A stretch of 64,000 bases of DNA from Antricoccus suffuscus (lineage in GTDB: Bacteria; Actinomycetota; Actinomycetes; Mycobacteriales; Antricoccaceae). Position 1 is the first letter of the stretch; each line of letters begins with the position of its first letter. A model generated the notes under the pieces. That model saw only the letters and a program-made list of their open reading frames with translations. It was not told the origin of the DNA and ran no database searches. The stretch covers positions 310,001 to 374,000 of the forward strand of contig NZ_PVUE01000002.1 of NCBI RefSeq assembly GCF_003003235.1, written 5' to 3'. The position numbers and the translations under genes were made by a program. Below are positions 29,417 through 36,039 of the stretch, in pieces.

Positions 29417-30850
29417 ATGACGCAAACCAACCGAACGATCGACCCGACCACGAACAAGCATGCCACCGGGGCCGCGCCACGAAACGACACCGGTGGCTAC
29501 GACCTCGAGGACCGTCAGTCGCTGCGCCGAGTCTCCGGACTGTCGACCGAACTCGAAGACGTCACCGAGGTCGAGTACCGCCAGTTGCGCCTGGAGCGCG
29601 TCGTGCTGGCAGGGCTCGATCTCACCGGGAGCCCGCGGGCGGCGGAGAACTCACTCAAAGAGCTCGCCGCCTTGGCCGAGACGGCCGGCTCGGAAGTGCT
29701 CGATGGCGTGATCCAGCGACGCACCAACCCGGACCCGGCGACGTACCTCGGCTCGGGCAAGGCCCGAGAGCTCGCCGACATCGTCCGCGCGACCGGTGCG
29801 GATACGGTCATCTGCGACGATGAGCTGTCGCCGTCCCAACGCACCGCTCTCGAGGGCGTCGTCAAGGTGAAAGTCATCGATCGGATCGCCTTGATCCTGG
29901 ACATCTTCGCTCAGCACGCCAAGAGCCGGGAAGGTAAGTCGCAGGTGGAGCTTGCGCAGCTGCAGTATCTCTTGCCGCGTCTTCGCGGCTGGGGTGAGTC
30001 GATGTCGCGTCAGGCCGGCGGGCGGGTCGGCGCCGAAGGCGGCGGTATCGGTGGCCGCGGGCCCGGTGAGACCAAGATCGAGCTCGACCGGCGACGGATT
30101 CACCAGCGAATCGCCAAGTTGCGCCGCGAGATTGCCGCGATGAAGACGAGCCGTGACACTAAACGAGCCTCCCGCCAGCGAAGTCATGCCGCCGCCGTGG
30201 TGATCGCCGGTTACACCAACGCGGGCAAGTCGACCCTGCTCAACCGGCTTACCGGAGCGGGAGTGCTGGTCGAAAACGCACTGTTCGCGACGCTTGACCC
30301 GACCGTGCGGCGCGCAGAGACCGCTGACGGTCGTGAATACACGATCGCGGACACCGTCGGGTTTGTCCGTTCGCTGCCGCATCAGCTGGTCGAGGCGTTT
30401 CGCTCGTCCCTGGAAGAAGTCGAATCGGCGGACCTGGTGCTGCACGTGGTCGACGGAGCCGATCCGGACCCGGAAGGGCAGATCAGCGCGGTTCGTGAGG
30501 TCTTCGCGCAGATCGGCGCCAAGGACGTTCCCGAGCTCATGGTCATTAACAAGGCCGATGCGGCCGACCCCGAGGCGATTGAGCGTCTCGAGCGATCCTT
30601 GCCGGGAAGCATTGCGGTCTCCGCCGTGACCGGTATGGGTATCGACAAACTGCTTCTCGCGATCGAGACCGCGCTGCCGCGTCCACGGATCGATTTCGAC
30701 GTCCTCATTCCGTACGAGCGCGGCGATCTGGTCGCCCGGCTGCATGATGAGGCGGACATCGCCACGACCGAATACCTGCCAGACGGTACGGCGCTGACCG
30801 GCCGCGCTTACCCGCAAGTCGCTGCCACGCTCGAGGCCTTCGCTCGCTGA
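29417..30850 (+). CDS. hflX: GTPase HflX
   Basis: A 477-aa ribosome-splitting GTPase of stress recovery. The N-terminal HflX domain has DLTGSPRAAENSLKELAALA and ATYLGSGKA-like sequences; the glycine-rich linker RVGAEGGGIGGRGPGETKIE precedes the G domain. G1 is GYTNAGKST, G3 DTVGF, G4 NKAD. ATG 29417 follows AGGAAG; an in-frame ATG at 29324 lies in the dapF-hflX gap and is less likely. In Mycobacterium HflX acts with antibiotic and hypoxia stress. Confidence 0.95.
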   Translation: MTQTNRTIDPTTNKHATGAAPRNDTGGYDLEDRQSLRRVSGLSTELEDVTEVEYRQLRLERVVLAGLDLTGSPRAAENSLKELAALAETAGSEVLDGVIQRRTNPDPATYLGSGKARELADIVRATGADTVICDDELSPSQRTALEGVVKVKVIDRIALILDIFAQHAKSREGKSQVELAQLQYLLPRLRGWGESMSRQAGGRVGAEGGGIGGRGPGETKIELDRRRIHQRIAKLRREIAAMKTSRDTKRASRQRSHAAAVVIAGYTNAGKSTLLNRLTGAGVLVENALFATLDPTVRRAETADGREYTIADTVGFVRSLPHQLVEAFRSSLEEVESADLVLHVVDGADPDPEGQISAVREVFAQIGAKDVPELMVINKADAADPEAIERLERSLPGSIAVSAVTGMGIDKLLLAIETALPRPRIDFDVLIPYERGDLVARLHDEADIATTEYLPDGTALTGRAYPQVAATLEAFAR

Positions 30851-30905
30851 GCGCACCCGACGCGCGTGGCCTGTGAGGTACGGCGACCTAGAGCGCGCCC
30901 CCGCG

Positions 30906-30918
30906 TAGGCTGTTCGCC
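30906..30918 (+). promoter_or_regulatory. Leaderless promoter -10 of the PAP2 gene
   Basis: TAGGCT at 30906-30911, then 7 nt, then the GTG start at 30919; no Shine-Dalgarno. Confidence 0.6.
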
Positions 30919-31707
30919 GTGACCCGTACACCCGACGCCGACGACCCGCGCCGTGTTCCGGTCAGCCAATGGCCCACCGCGGACCGCGCGTGGTATCCGG
31001 CGCGCTGGCTGGCGATAGCCTGCACGGTCCTGTTCGCGCTCGTTACCGCCGACGTGCTCGCGGACGGCTTACTGCGGCACTTTGACGGAGTCCTCGCTGG
31101 TTGGATTCGGACTGTCGGCCTACGCGATTCTGCCGTGGGCAGTGCCATCGGGTACGTGCTCAGTCAGACGGGTGGCCGGGCGACCAATCTGGTGTGGATT
31201 CTCGTGCTGTGCATCGTCATCGCGGTGAAGTCTCGCAACTTTGTTCCGTTCGTGCGTCTGGCACTCGGTGTGGCGCTACTGAGTGCCGCCATCTACACCT
31301 CGAAGTTCCTTATCGCGCGGACGTTTCCGACCGATCCGCGCGGAGATCTGCTGCATGCCGTCGGCTATAACGATTCCTATCCATCCGGACATCAAGCGAA
31401 CGCTATTTTGCTGAGCAGCATCGGTGCCTGGATCGCCGTCGACTACATAGCAACAGTATGGGTACGACGGGTGGTCTGTATATATGCGATCGCCGGGCCG
31501 ATCATCGCTGCTTTTGCCGTGCTGTTCATGAACTATCACTGGCTCAGCGACATTATCGCCGGCGCAAGCGTGGGCATCGTGCTGCTATGGATCGCACGGC
31601 GGGCCAGCGTTACGAAAATGGGGCGGCGGGTCGAGGATTGGTTCGAGACCGGGTTAGCCGCGACCGTCGCAAAGTGGCTCGGCCGGTCACCGGTCGATGA
31701 ACACTAG
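30919..31707 (+). CDS. PAP2 superfamily phosphatase (membrane)
   Basis: A 262-aa membrane protein with five to six hydrophobic segments. The lipid-phosphatase core is seen as KFLIARTFP (variant of motif 1), PSGHQAN (motif 2, about residues 155-161) and NYHWLSDIIAG (motif 3 His and Asp). Such enzymes dephosphorylate undecaprenyl-pyrophosphate, phosphatidate or PG-phosphate; substrate here unknown. Motif 1 lacks the usual RP pair in place, so activity should be treated with caution. Confidence 0.85.
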   Translation: MTRTPDADDPRRVPVSQWPTADRAWYPARWLAIACTVLFALVTADVLADGLLRHFDGVLAGWIRTVGLRDSAVGSAIGYVLSQTGGRATNLVWILVLCIVIAVKSRNFVPFVRLALGVALLSAAIYTSKFLIARTFPTDPRGDLLHAVGYNDSYPSGHQANAILLSSIGAWIAVDYIATVWVRRVVCIYAIAGPIIAAFAVLFMNYHWLSDIIAGASVGIVLLWIARRASVTKMGRRVEDWFETGLAATVAKWLGRSPVDEH

Positions 31708-31730
31708 GAGACAGGCGCATTAGGAGATGG

Positions 31731-32783
31731 GTGCGCGGTGCCTCACGAGTGACGATGTCGCTCATTGCCGCTACGGCGGGCACGCTGCTCGGTGTTCCTG
31801 CTGCGGCCGCGGCCCCGGCGTACGCCGCTGGTACTGACGTCTGCACGGTCACTGATTCGCGAATCGTCGAAGGCAGCGGCCTGCTCGTGCGGCCCGACGG
31901 CTACGACATCATCAATGACAGCGGCGATCAGGTCGAGGTATTCCACCTCGACCAAGAGTGCCAGACGACCGCGGTCTCGGTGGTGGCGATCGATCCGCGT
32001 GACACCGAAGACCTAGCACGCGGTCCGAATGGGCTTCTGTACGTCGCCGACATCGGCGACAATAACGCCGTCCGTGACAGCGTCGCGCTCGAACTAGTGG
32101 ATCCCGCGGATCCCAGCCTCGCGCAGATCCGCCGCTTTCGCTATCCCGACGGCGCCCACGACGCCGAGTCGCTGTTCGTGCAGTCGGACGGACGCATCGT
32201 GATTGTCACGAAGAGTCTGACCGGTCTCAGCGGCGTCTATCGCAGCTCCGAGCCGGTGGACATCGCCCCCGGTGCAACCGACATGCCGCAGCCGCTGGAC
32301 AAGGTCGGGGACCTGCGGATCGACAAGACCGATACTCCTGGTGGACCGGTGGGATGGCTCGGCTCACGACTCGTGACCGGGGCCGCCGCTTCTGCAGATG
32401 ACACACTGATCGCGCTCCGCACGTACACCGACGCGTATATCTGGGACCTCGACAGCCCCGACATCGCGGGCACACTCGTCGGCAAGAAGGCGACAGTCAT
32501 ACCGCTTCCGCCATCTCCGCAGGGCGAGGCAATCGCGTTCGCGCCACAGACAAATGACATCTACCTATTCGGCGAGGGGCAAAACGCCACACTCAGCGTG
32601 TTGCCGGTGACGACGACCCCAGGAGACGCAGTCGCTAGTCGGCAGGTCGCCGTCGGTGACGACGCCCGTGTACCTGCCCGCAACGACGTGTTGCCGTACG
32701 TCGTGATCGGTGCGATCTTGCTAGCTTGCGCAGGCGTATTGCTCGTCGCCATACGCCTGCGCAAGCCTCGTCACGGCGACTAG
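31731..32783 (+). CDS. Secreted, C-terminally anchored protein, probable beta-propeller
   Basis: A 350-aa protein with a signal peptide ([20 protein letters not shown] with cleavage near AYA), an extracellular domain with repeated strand motifs ([53 protein letters not shown]) that suggest a propeller, and a C-terminal helix ([18 protein letters not shown]) followed by RLRKPRHGD. No catalytic residues can be assigned. Its stop shares CTAG with convergent lexA. The start could also be the ATG at 31755. Confidence 0.75.
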   Translation: MRGASRVTMSLIAATAGTLLGVPAAAAAPAYAAGTDVCTVTDSRIVEGSGLLVRPDGYDIINDSGDQVEVFHLDQECQTTAVSVVAIDPRDTEDLARGPNGLLYVADIGDNNAVRDSVALELVDPADPSLAQIRRFRYPDGAHDAESLFVQSDGRIVIVTKSLTGLSGVYRSSEPVDIAPGATDMPQPLDKVGDLRIDKTDTPGGPVGWLGSRLVTGAAASADDTLIALRTYTDAYIWDLDSPDIAGTLVGKKATVIPLPPSPQGEAIAFAPQTNDIYLFGEGQNATLSVLPVTTTPGDAVASRQVAVGDDARVPARNDVLPYVVIGAILLACAGVLLVAIRLRKPRHGD

Positions 32784-33661
32784 ACCCGACGCAGGACCGA
32801 TACGACGCGGCCGAGAATCGCTGCGTCGTCGCCGTTGATGGGCTCGAACGCCTTGTTGTGCGGGACAAGCCAGGTATGTCCGTCGGTCCGCCGGTACGTC
32901 TTGACCGTTGCCTCGCCGTCAATCATCGCCGCCACAATGTCGCCCTGGTTGGCGTCGGGCTGCTGACGCACCACGACCCAGTCACCGTCGCAAATCGCCG
33001 CATCAATCATCGACTCGCCAACGACCTTGAGTAAGAACAGGGTGCCGTCGCCGACCAGTTCCTTAGGCAGCGGGAACACGTCTTCGACCGCCTGCTCGGC
33101 CAGGATCGGGCCACCAGCGGCGATGCGTCCGACGACCGGCACGAACGAGGGTGTCGGGAACCGGGCGTCATAGCGGGGAATGACCGCGGCATCGCCCGCA
33201 GCCTGCGCGGGCGTGCGGATGTCGACCGCGCGGGGACGATTGGCGTCACGGCGCAGAAATCCCTTCGACTGCAACGCGCGCAACTGATGAGCGACCGAGG
33301 ACGGGGACGCGAGGCCGACAGCCTCACCGATCTCACGCACGCTTGGCGGATAGCCGCGAGTGCGGACTGACGCGCGAATCACGTCCATCACTTTGCGCTG
33401 CCGGACCGTGAGCCCACTCTCGTCCGGCGCCTCGGGGAACTGATGGACGGTGCCTTCAGACTTCGCGCCGTCGGCAGTCGCCTTCGGGGCGGCGCGTTTA
33501 GCCGCTCGCTTAGCGGCCGGCTTCGTCGATGTTTTCGCGCTCGCGCCGGCGACAGCCTTCCGCGCACCGGTTGTGGCATCGTCGGCCTTCTCGCCGCCCA
33601 CGCCTGTCGCGCGTTTAGTGGTCGCGCTCTTGTCTGTTGAGTTGACCTTTTTGCTGGGCAT
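32780..33661 (-). CDS. lexA: SOS repressor LexA with Lys/Ala-rich N-terminal extension
   Basis: Self-cleaving repressor of the SOS regulon. The winged helix-turn-helix begins at about residue 84 ([20 protein letters not shown]). The cleavage site is Ala182-Gly183 (GRIAAGGP); the catalytic dyad is Ser217 (GESMID) and Lys254 (EATVKTY). About 80 residues before the DNA-binding domain are Lys/Ala-rich and low-complexity, roughly 60 more than E. coli LexA; they may bind DNA nonspecifically, or a later start may be used. It diverges from the LysM gene, with operators between. Confidence 0.95.
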   Translation of the reverse strand: MPSKKVNSTDKSATTKRATGVGGEKADDATTGARKAVAGASAKTSTKPAAKRAAKRAAPKATADGAKSEGTVHQFPEAPDESGLTVRQRKVMDVIRASVRTRGYPPSVREIGEAVGLASPSSVAHQLRALQSKGFLRRDANRPRAVDIRTPAQAAGDAAVIPRYDARFPTPSFVPVVGRIAAGGPILAEQAVEDVFPLPKELVGDGTLFLLKVVGESMIDAAICDGDWVVVRQQPDANQGDIVAAMIDGEATVKTYRRTDGHTWLVPHNKAFEPINGDDAAILGRVVSVLRRV

Positions 33662-33701
33662 GTGAACCTCTCACTCCGCGGGACTTCTGTATGAGCTGCC
33701 T

Positions 33702-33752
33702 GACTGTGTGCTTACCGTCTGTGTGTGCGTACCGTCGGTGTCTGCTTGCCGC
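33702..33752 (-). repeat. Three 17-bp tandem repeats in lexA leader
   Basis: Units 33702-33718, 33719-33735 and 33736-33752 share the plus-strand pattern TGTGTGC(T/G)TACCGT with a few substitutions in the third. They lie between the operator and the lexA start, inside the presumed leader RNA. Confidence 0.8.
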
Positions 33753-33808
33753 CTGTTTGAACTGGCGGCCTCTCCGTGCTTGCGTGCTCAATGACTCTAC
33801 GTAACGAT

Positions 33809-33824
33809 TCGAACTAATGTACGT
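33809..33824 (-). promoter_or_regulatory. LexA operator (variant SOS box) of lexA
   Basis: TCGAACTAATGTACGT as written on the plus strand; same TCGAAC-N4-GTACGT form as the recA box. Confidence 0.82.
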
Positions 33825-33842
33825 GCGACTCGCCGAAACCTA

Positions 33843-33871
33843 TCGACATTCTGATTTTGTGTGTGTATAAC
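33843..33871 (+). promoter_or_regulatory. Sigma70-type promoter of the LysM gene
   Basis: TCGACA at 33843-33848, 17-nt spacer, TATAAC at 33866-33871. The predicted start site falls inside the second LexA operator, so LexA would block initiation. Confidence 0.75.
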
Positions 33872-33872
33872 T

Positions 33873-33888
33873 TAGTACGCAGGTTCGA
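33873..33888 (+). promoter_or_regulatory. LexA operator at the LysM-gene start site
   Basis: On the minus strand TCGAACCTGCGTACTA: left half consensus, right half GTACTA. It covers the predicted start of the rightward promoter. Confidence 0.7.
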
Positions 33889-34010
33889 TAGTACACCCGT
33901 ACTACGTGCGGATGCAAGCGTTCCGACCGGTTGTGGATAGGCCGCGTTGGCAGGGTCCATGGGCCGTCCGCGCGCACTCGTCCAGAATTGTCGGCCCCGA
34001 GGAGTAAGCA

Positions 34011-34991
34011 ATGACTATGCAAACCACGAAGGCACATCGCAACGGTCCACACCGTAACCGCAAGTCGGGCCGCGCTGCGGCCGCACGGCCCGCGCAGGCC
34101 GAAATGTTCGCCCTTTCTGAGGACGGCGACGTGGTCGGTAGCGGCGCTGAAGAGCGCGCCGATCGCGCGAGCCGCGCTCAGCCGGATGTCCGACGAGGAG
34201 CTGCGGTCGGTCATCGAGCTTCGTTCGGGTCGTTCTCCCGGGCGAAGGTTCGTGTCGAGCCGCCGGCTCCTGCGATCGGTCTGTCTACGCGGTCTGGCGG
34301 TCGGGAGGAAGTCTCCGGTGCGCTGGCCAAGTTCGGCTTGCGACGTTTGGGCGGCTCGGCTGACTCAGTATCGCGATTGGATGAGTCGACGCCGCCAAGC
34401 TCGCGCGTCGAGTCCGCTCGTGGGTCCGGCGTCGATGACGCGGCCGGCGAGGAGTTGCCACCGTTGGTTCCGTCTGTCGTATCAACTTGCCGGGCAGATG
34501 CGAGATCGCGTCGGGTCAGCCGATTCGCCGTGCCACTTGGCGGTCGGTCTGATGTGCAGTTAGCTGCCGAGACGCACGTTGGTTTGGGTGCTCGAGTGGA
34601 GGTGTTGGGTGCTCGTGTGGAGGCGCAGGCAGCCCGCAACCTCGAGTCGACGATGATTCCGGTGGCCGCAGACGTCCGCCCCGTCACGCGAGCCGCCAGA
34701 CGGGCGCGGCTCACTGTGCGTGGGCATATCGCGGTGATGGTGCTCATCGCGACTGTGATCGCCGGCGCGTCGGCGCTAGTTAACGCAAGCGGCGCGGGCA
34801 CGGCGCCGGTGGCGGCGACTCAGGAAGTTCTGGTCAAACCCGGCGACACTGTGGGCAGCATCGCCTCACGATTTGCCGCGCCGGCCCACCGCGCCGACCT
34901 GGTCGCGCTCATCCGGGCCGCGAATGGCCTGAGTGGGTCTGTCGACGCGCCACTGCCGGCCGGCGACTACCTGATCGTGCCCGCGTACTGA
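34011..34991 (+). CDS. LysM membrane protein, ChiZ/Rv2719c-like candidate SOS division inhibitor
   Basis: A 326-aa protein with a long Arg-rich, low-complexity cytoplasmic part (about 1-235), one transmembrane helix (GHIAVMVLIATVIAGASALV, about 240-262) and a C-terminal extracellular LysM domain (LVKPGDTVGSIASRFA to AGDYLIVPAY). Its place, divergent from lexA and followed by nrdR, is that of M. tuberculosis Rv2719c (ChiZ), a DNA-damage-induced cell-wall hydrolase that halts division. The N-terminal part is far longer than in Rv2719c (165 aa) and has a 21-bp internal repeat (GARVEVLGARVEAQ). Confidence 0.8.
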   Translation: MTMQTTKAHRNGPHRNRKSGRAAAARPAQAEMFALSEDGDVVGSGAEERADRASRAQPDVRRGAAVGHRASFGSFSRAKVRVEPPAPAIGLSTRSGGREEVSGALAKFGLRRLGGSADSVSRLDESTPPSSRVESARGSGVDDAAGEELPPLVPSVVSTCRADARSRRVSRFAVPLGGRSDVQLAAETHVGLGARVEVLGARVEAQAARNLESTMIPVAADVRPVTRAARRARLTVRGHIAVMVLIATVIAGASALVNASGAGTAPVAATQEVLVKPGDTVGSIASRFAAPAHRADLVALIRAANGLSGSVDAPLPAGDYLIVPAY

Positions 34992-35053
34992 GGTTTGTTG
35001 CCCGACCCAAGCCGGCTAGTTCCGGCGACTTTCATGAATTCGGCTCAAAGTAC

Positions 35054-35082
35054 TTGCAACCTCCCTATGGTGGGCTTAACCT
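35054..35082 (+). promoter_or_regulatory. Promoter of nrdR(-nrdJ)
   Basis: TTGCAA at 35054-35059, 17 nt, TAACCT at 35077-35082. The start site would be near 35089, inside the NrdR box. Confidence 0.7.
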
Positions 35083-35086
35083 GATA

Positions 35087-35102
35087 CCACAACATATAGT
35101 AG
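35087..35102 (+). promoter_or_regulatory. NrdR box
   Basis: CCACAACATATAGTAG; its complement contains CTATATGTTGTG, a near-perfect match to the consensus acaCTATATnTTGTGt. A weaker copy may lie 32 bp upstream (about 35055-35070), the usual pair spacing. It overlaps the predicted start site, implying autorepression. Confidence 0.75.
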
Positions 35103-35117
35103 TTACATGGATGTGTT

Positions 35118-35202
35118 TCATCCACAGGTTGGGGTGGGTTGTCCACGATTCGTACACCGGTCGTCCACAACCAATCCCACAGTTATCCGCAAATTGTCCC
35201 CA
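35118..35202 (+). promoter_or_regulatory. Array of five DnaA-box-like 9-mers in nrdR leader
   Basis: Same-strand 9-mers TCATCCACA (35118), TTGTCCACG (35139), TCGTCCACA (35161), TTATCCGCA (35183) and TTGTCCCCA (35194), each one mismatch from TTRTCCACA. Intervals are 21, 22, 22 and 11 bp, i.e. on one face of the helix. Confidence 0.65.
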
Positions 35203-35244
35203 GGCCGACGTCGGCCAGGGCTAATGGTTGAAGGGAGTTGTGCC

Positions 35245-35868
35245 ATGCGTTGCCCATACTGCCGGCACTCAGACTCCCGTGTGACCGACTCTCGTGAGGT
35301 CGACGACGGCCAGTCGATCAAGCGCCGCAGATCCTGCCAGGGATGCGGACGGCGATTTACGACGCTGGAAGAGGCGATGCTCGCCGTCGTCAAACGCTCC
35401 GGCGTCTCCGAACCGTTCAGCCGGGACAAAGTCATCAGTGGCGTCCGGCGTGCCTGTCAGGGCCGCCCAGTAGGCGAGGACCAGCTTGCGCTACTTGCGG
35501 AGCAGGTAGAAGACACCGTTCGTGCAAGTGGTGCGGCCGAGGTGCCCAGTAACGAAGTCGGGCTGGCGATTCTTGGGCCGCTTCGCGCTCTGGACTCCGT
35601 CGCCTACCTCCGGTTCGCCAGTGTCTACCGATCATTCGCGTCGGTCGCGGACTTCGAGGCCGAGATTGCGCTGTTGCGTGAGTCCGGCGCCGTCGACAGG
35701 GACACCACCGAGGATGCAAGTCAGGGCCAGGCCAGCAAAGACCCGCCAACCAAAGACCTACCAAACAAGGACCGGCCAACCAAGGACCGGCCAACCAAGG
35801 ACCGGGCAACCAAAGAAGGAGCCGCCGACGACTCGTCGGACACCCTGGTTCCCAGCGCCCCTTCGTGA
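35245..35868 (+). CDS. nrdR: Transcriptional repressor NrdR with repetitive C-terminal tail
   Basis: Zinc-ribbon/ATP-cone repressor of ribonucleotide reductase genes. The zinc ribbon has Cys 3, 6, 31 and 34 ([15 protein letters not shown]), and the ATP-cone follows ([20 protein letters not shown]). The family is normally 150-160 aa; this one is 207 aa because of a tail made of five pentapeptides of the PTKDR type. ATG 35245 is fixed by the zinc motif and an AAGGGAG site. nrdJ follows after 171 nt. Confidence 0.95.
   Translation: MRCPYCRHSDSRVTDSREVDDGQSIKRRRSCQGCGRRFTTLEEAMLAVVKRSGVSEPFSRDKVISGVRRACQGRPVGEDQLALLAEQVEDTVRASGAAEVPSNEVGLAILGPLRALDSVAYLRFASVYRSFASVADFEAEIALLRESGAVDRDTTEDASQGQASKDPPTKDLPNKDRPTKDRPTKDRATKEGAADDSSDTLVPSAPS
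35746..35820 (+). repeat. 15-bp in-frame tandem repeat, 5 copies, in nrdR tail
   Basis: Consensus CCAACCAAGGACCGG; units start at 35746, 35761, 35776, 35791 and 35806, encoding [25 protein letters not shown]. The two central copies are identical. Confidence 0.93.
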
Positions 35869-35924
35869 CGATCACGCGTAGCCACCGAACGACAACTCAA
35901 CGGAACTAGAAGAGCACAACCCAA

Positions 35925-35988
35925 TCACCGACGATTACCGCCGAGCGACGTATCGCGACCGCGGCCGATCGCTTCCCATCGTCGGTGA
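35925..35988 (+). ncRNA. Structured leader of nrdJ (candidate RNA element)
   Basis: TCACCGACGAT (35925-35935) and ATCGTCGGTGA (35978-35988) form a perfect 11-bp stem. Inside it GAGCG with ATCG (35943-35947, 35952-35955) can pair with CGAT and CGCTT to extend the fold. It lies about 50 nt before the nrdJ ATG, has no T-run and no B12-box sequence. Function unknown. Confidence 0.5.
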
Positions 35989-36039
35989 TGCCTGAACGAA
36001 CTACCCCCGGCCACACCAGAACGAGAGGACCCCGGTCTC

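Larger units (their letters stand above)
33662..34010. other. 349-nt lexA/LysM-gene divergent control region
   Basis: Holds no gene. It contains, left to right: three 17-bp repeats in the lexA leader (33702-33752), a LexA operator (33809-33824), a sigma70-type promoter reading right (33843-33871) and a second LexA operator (33873-33888). GAGGAG lies before ATG 34011. Confidence 0.8.

Noticed and set aside
35869-36039. Cobalamin riboswitch before nrdJ
   Set aside because: No B12-box sequence and too short; only the inverted-repeat structure is supported.
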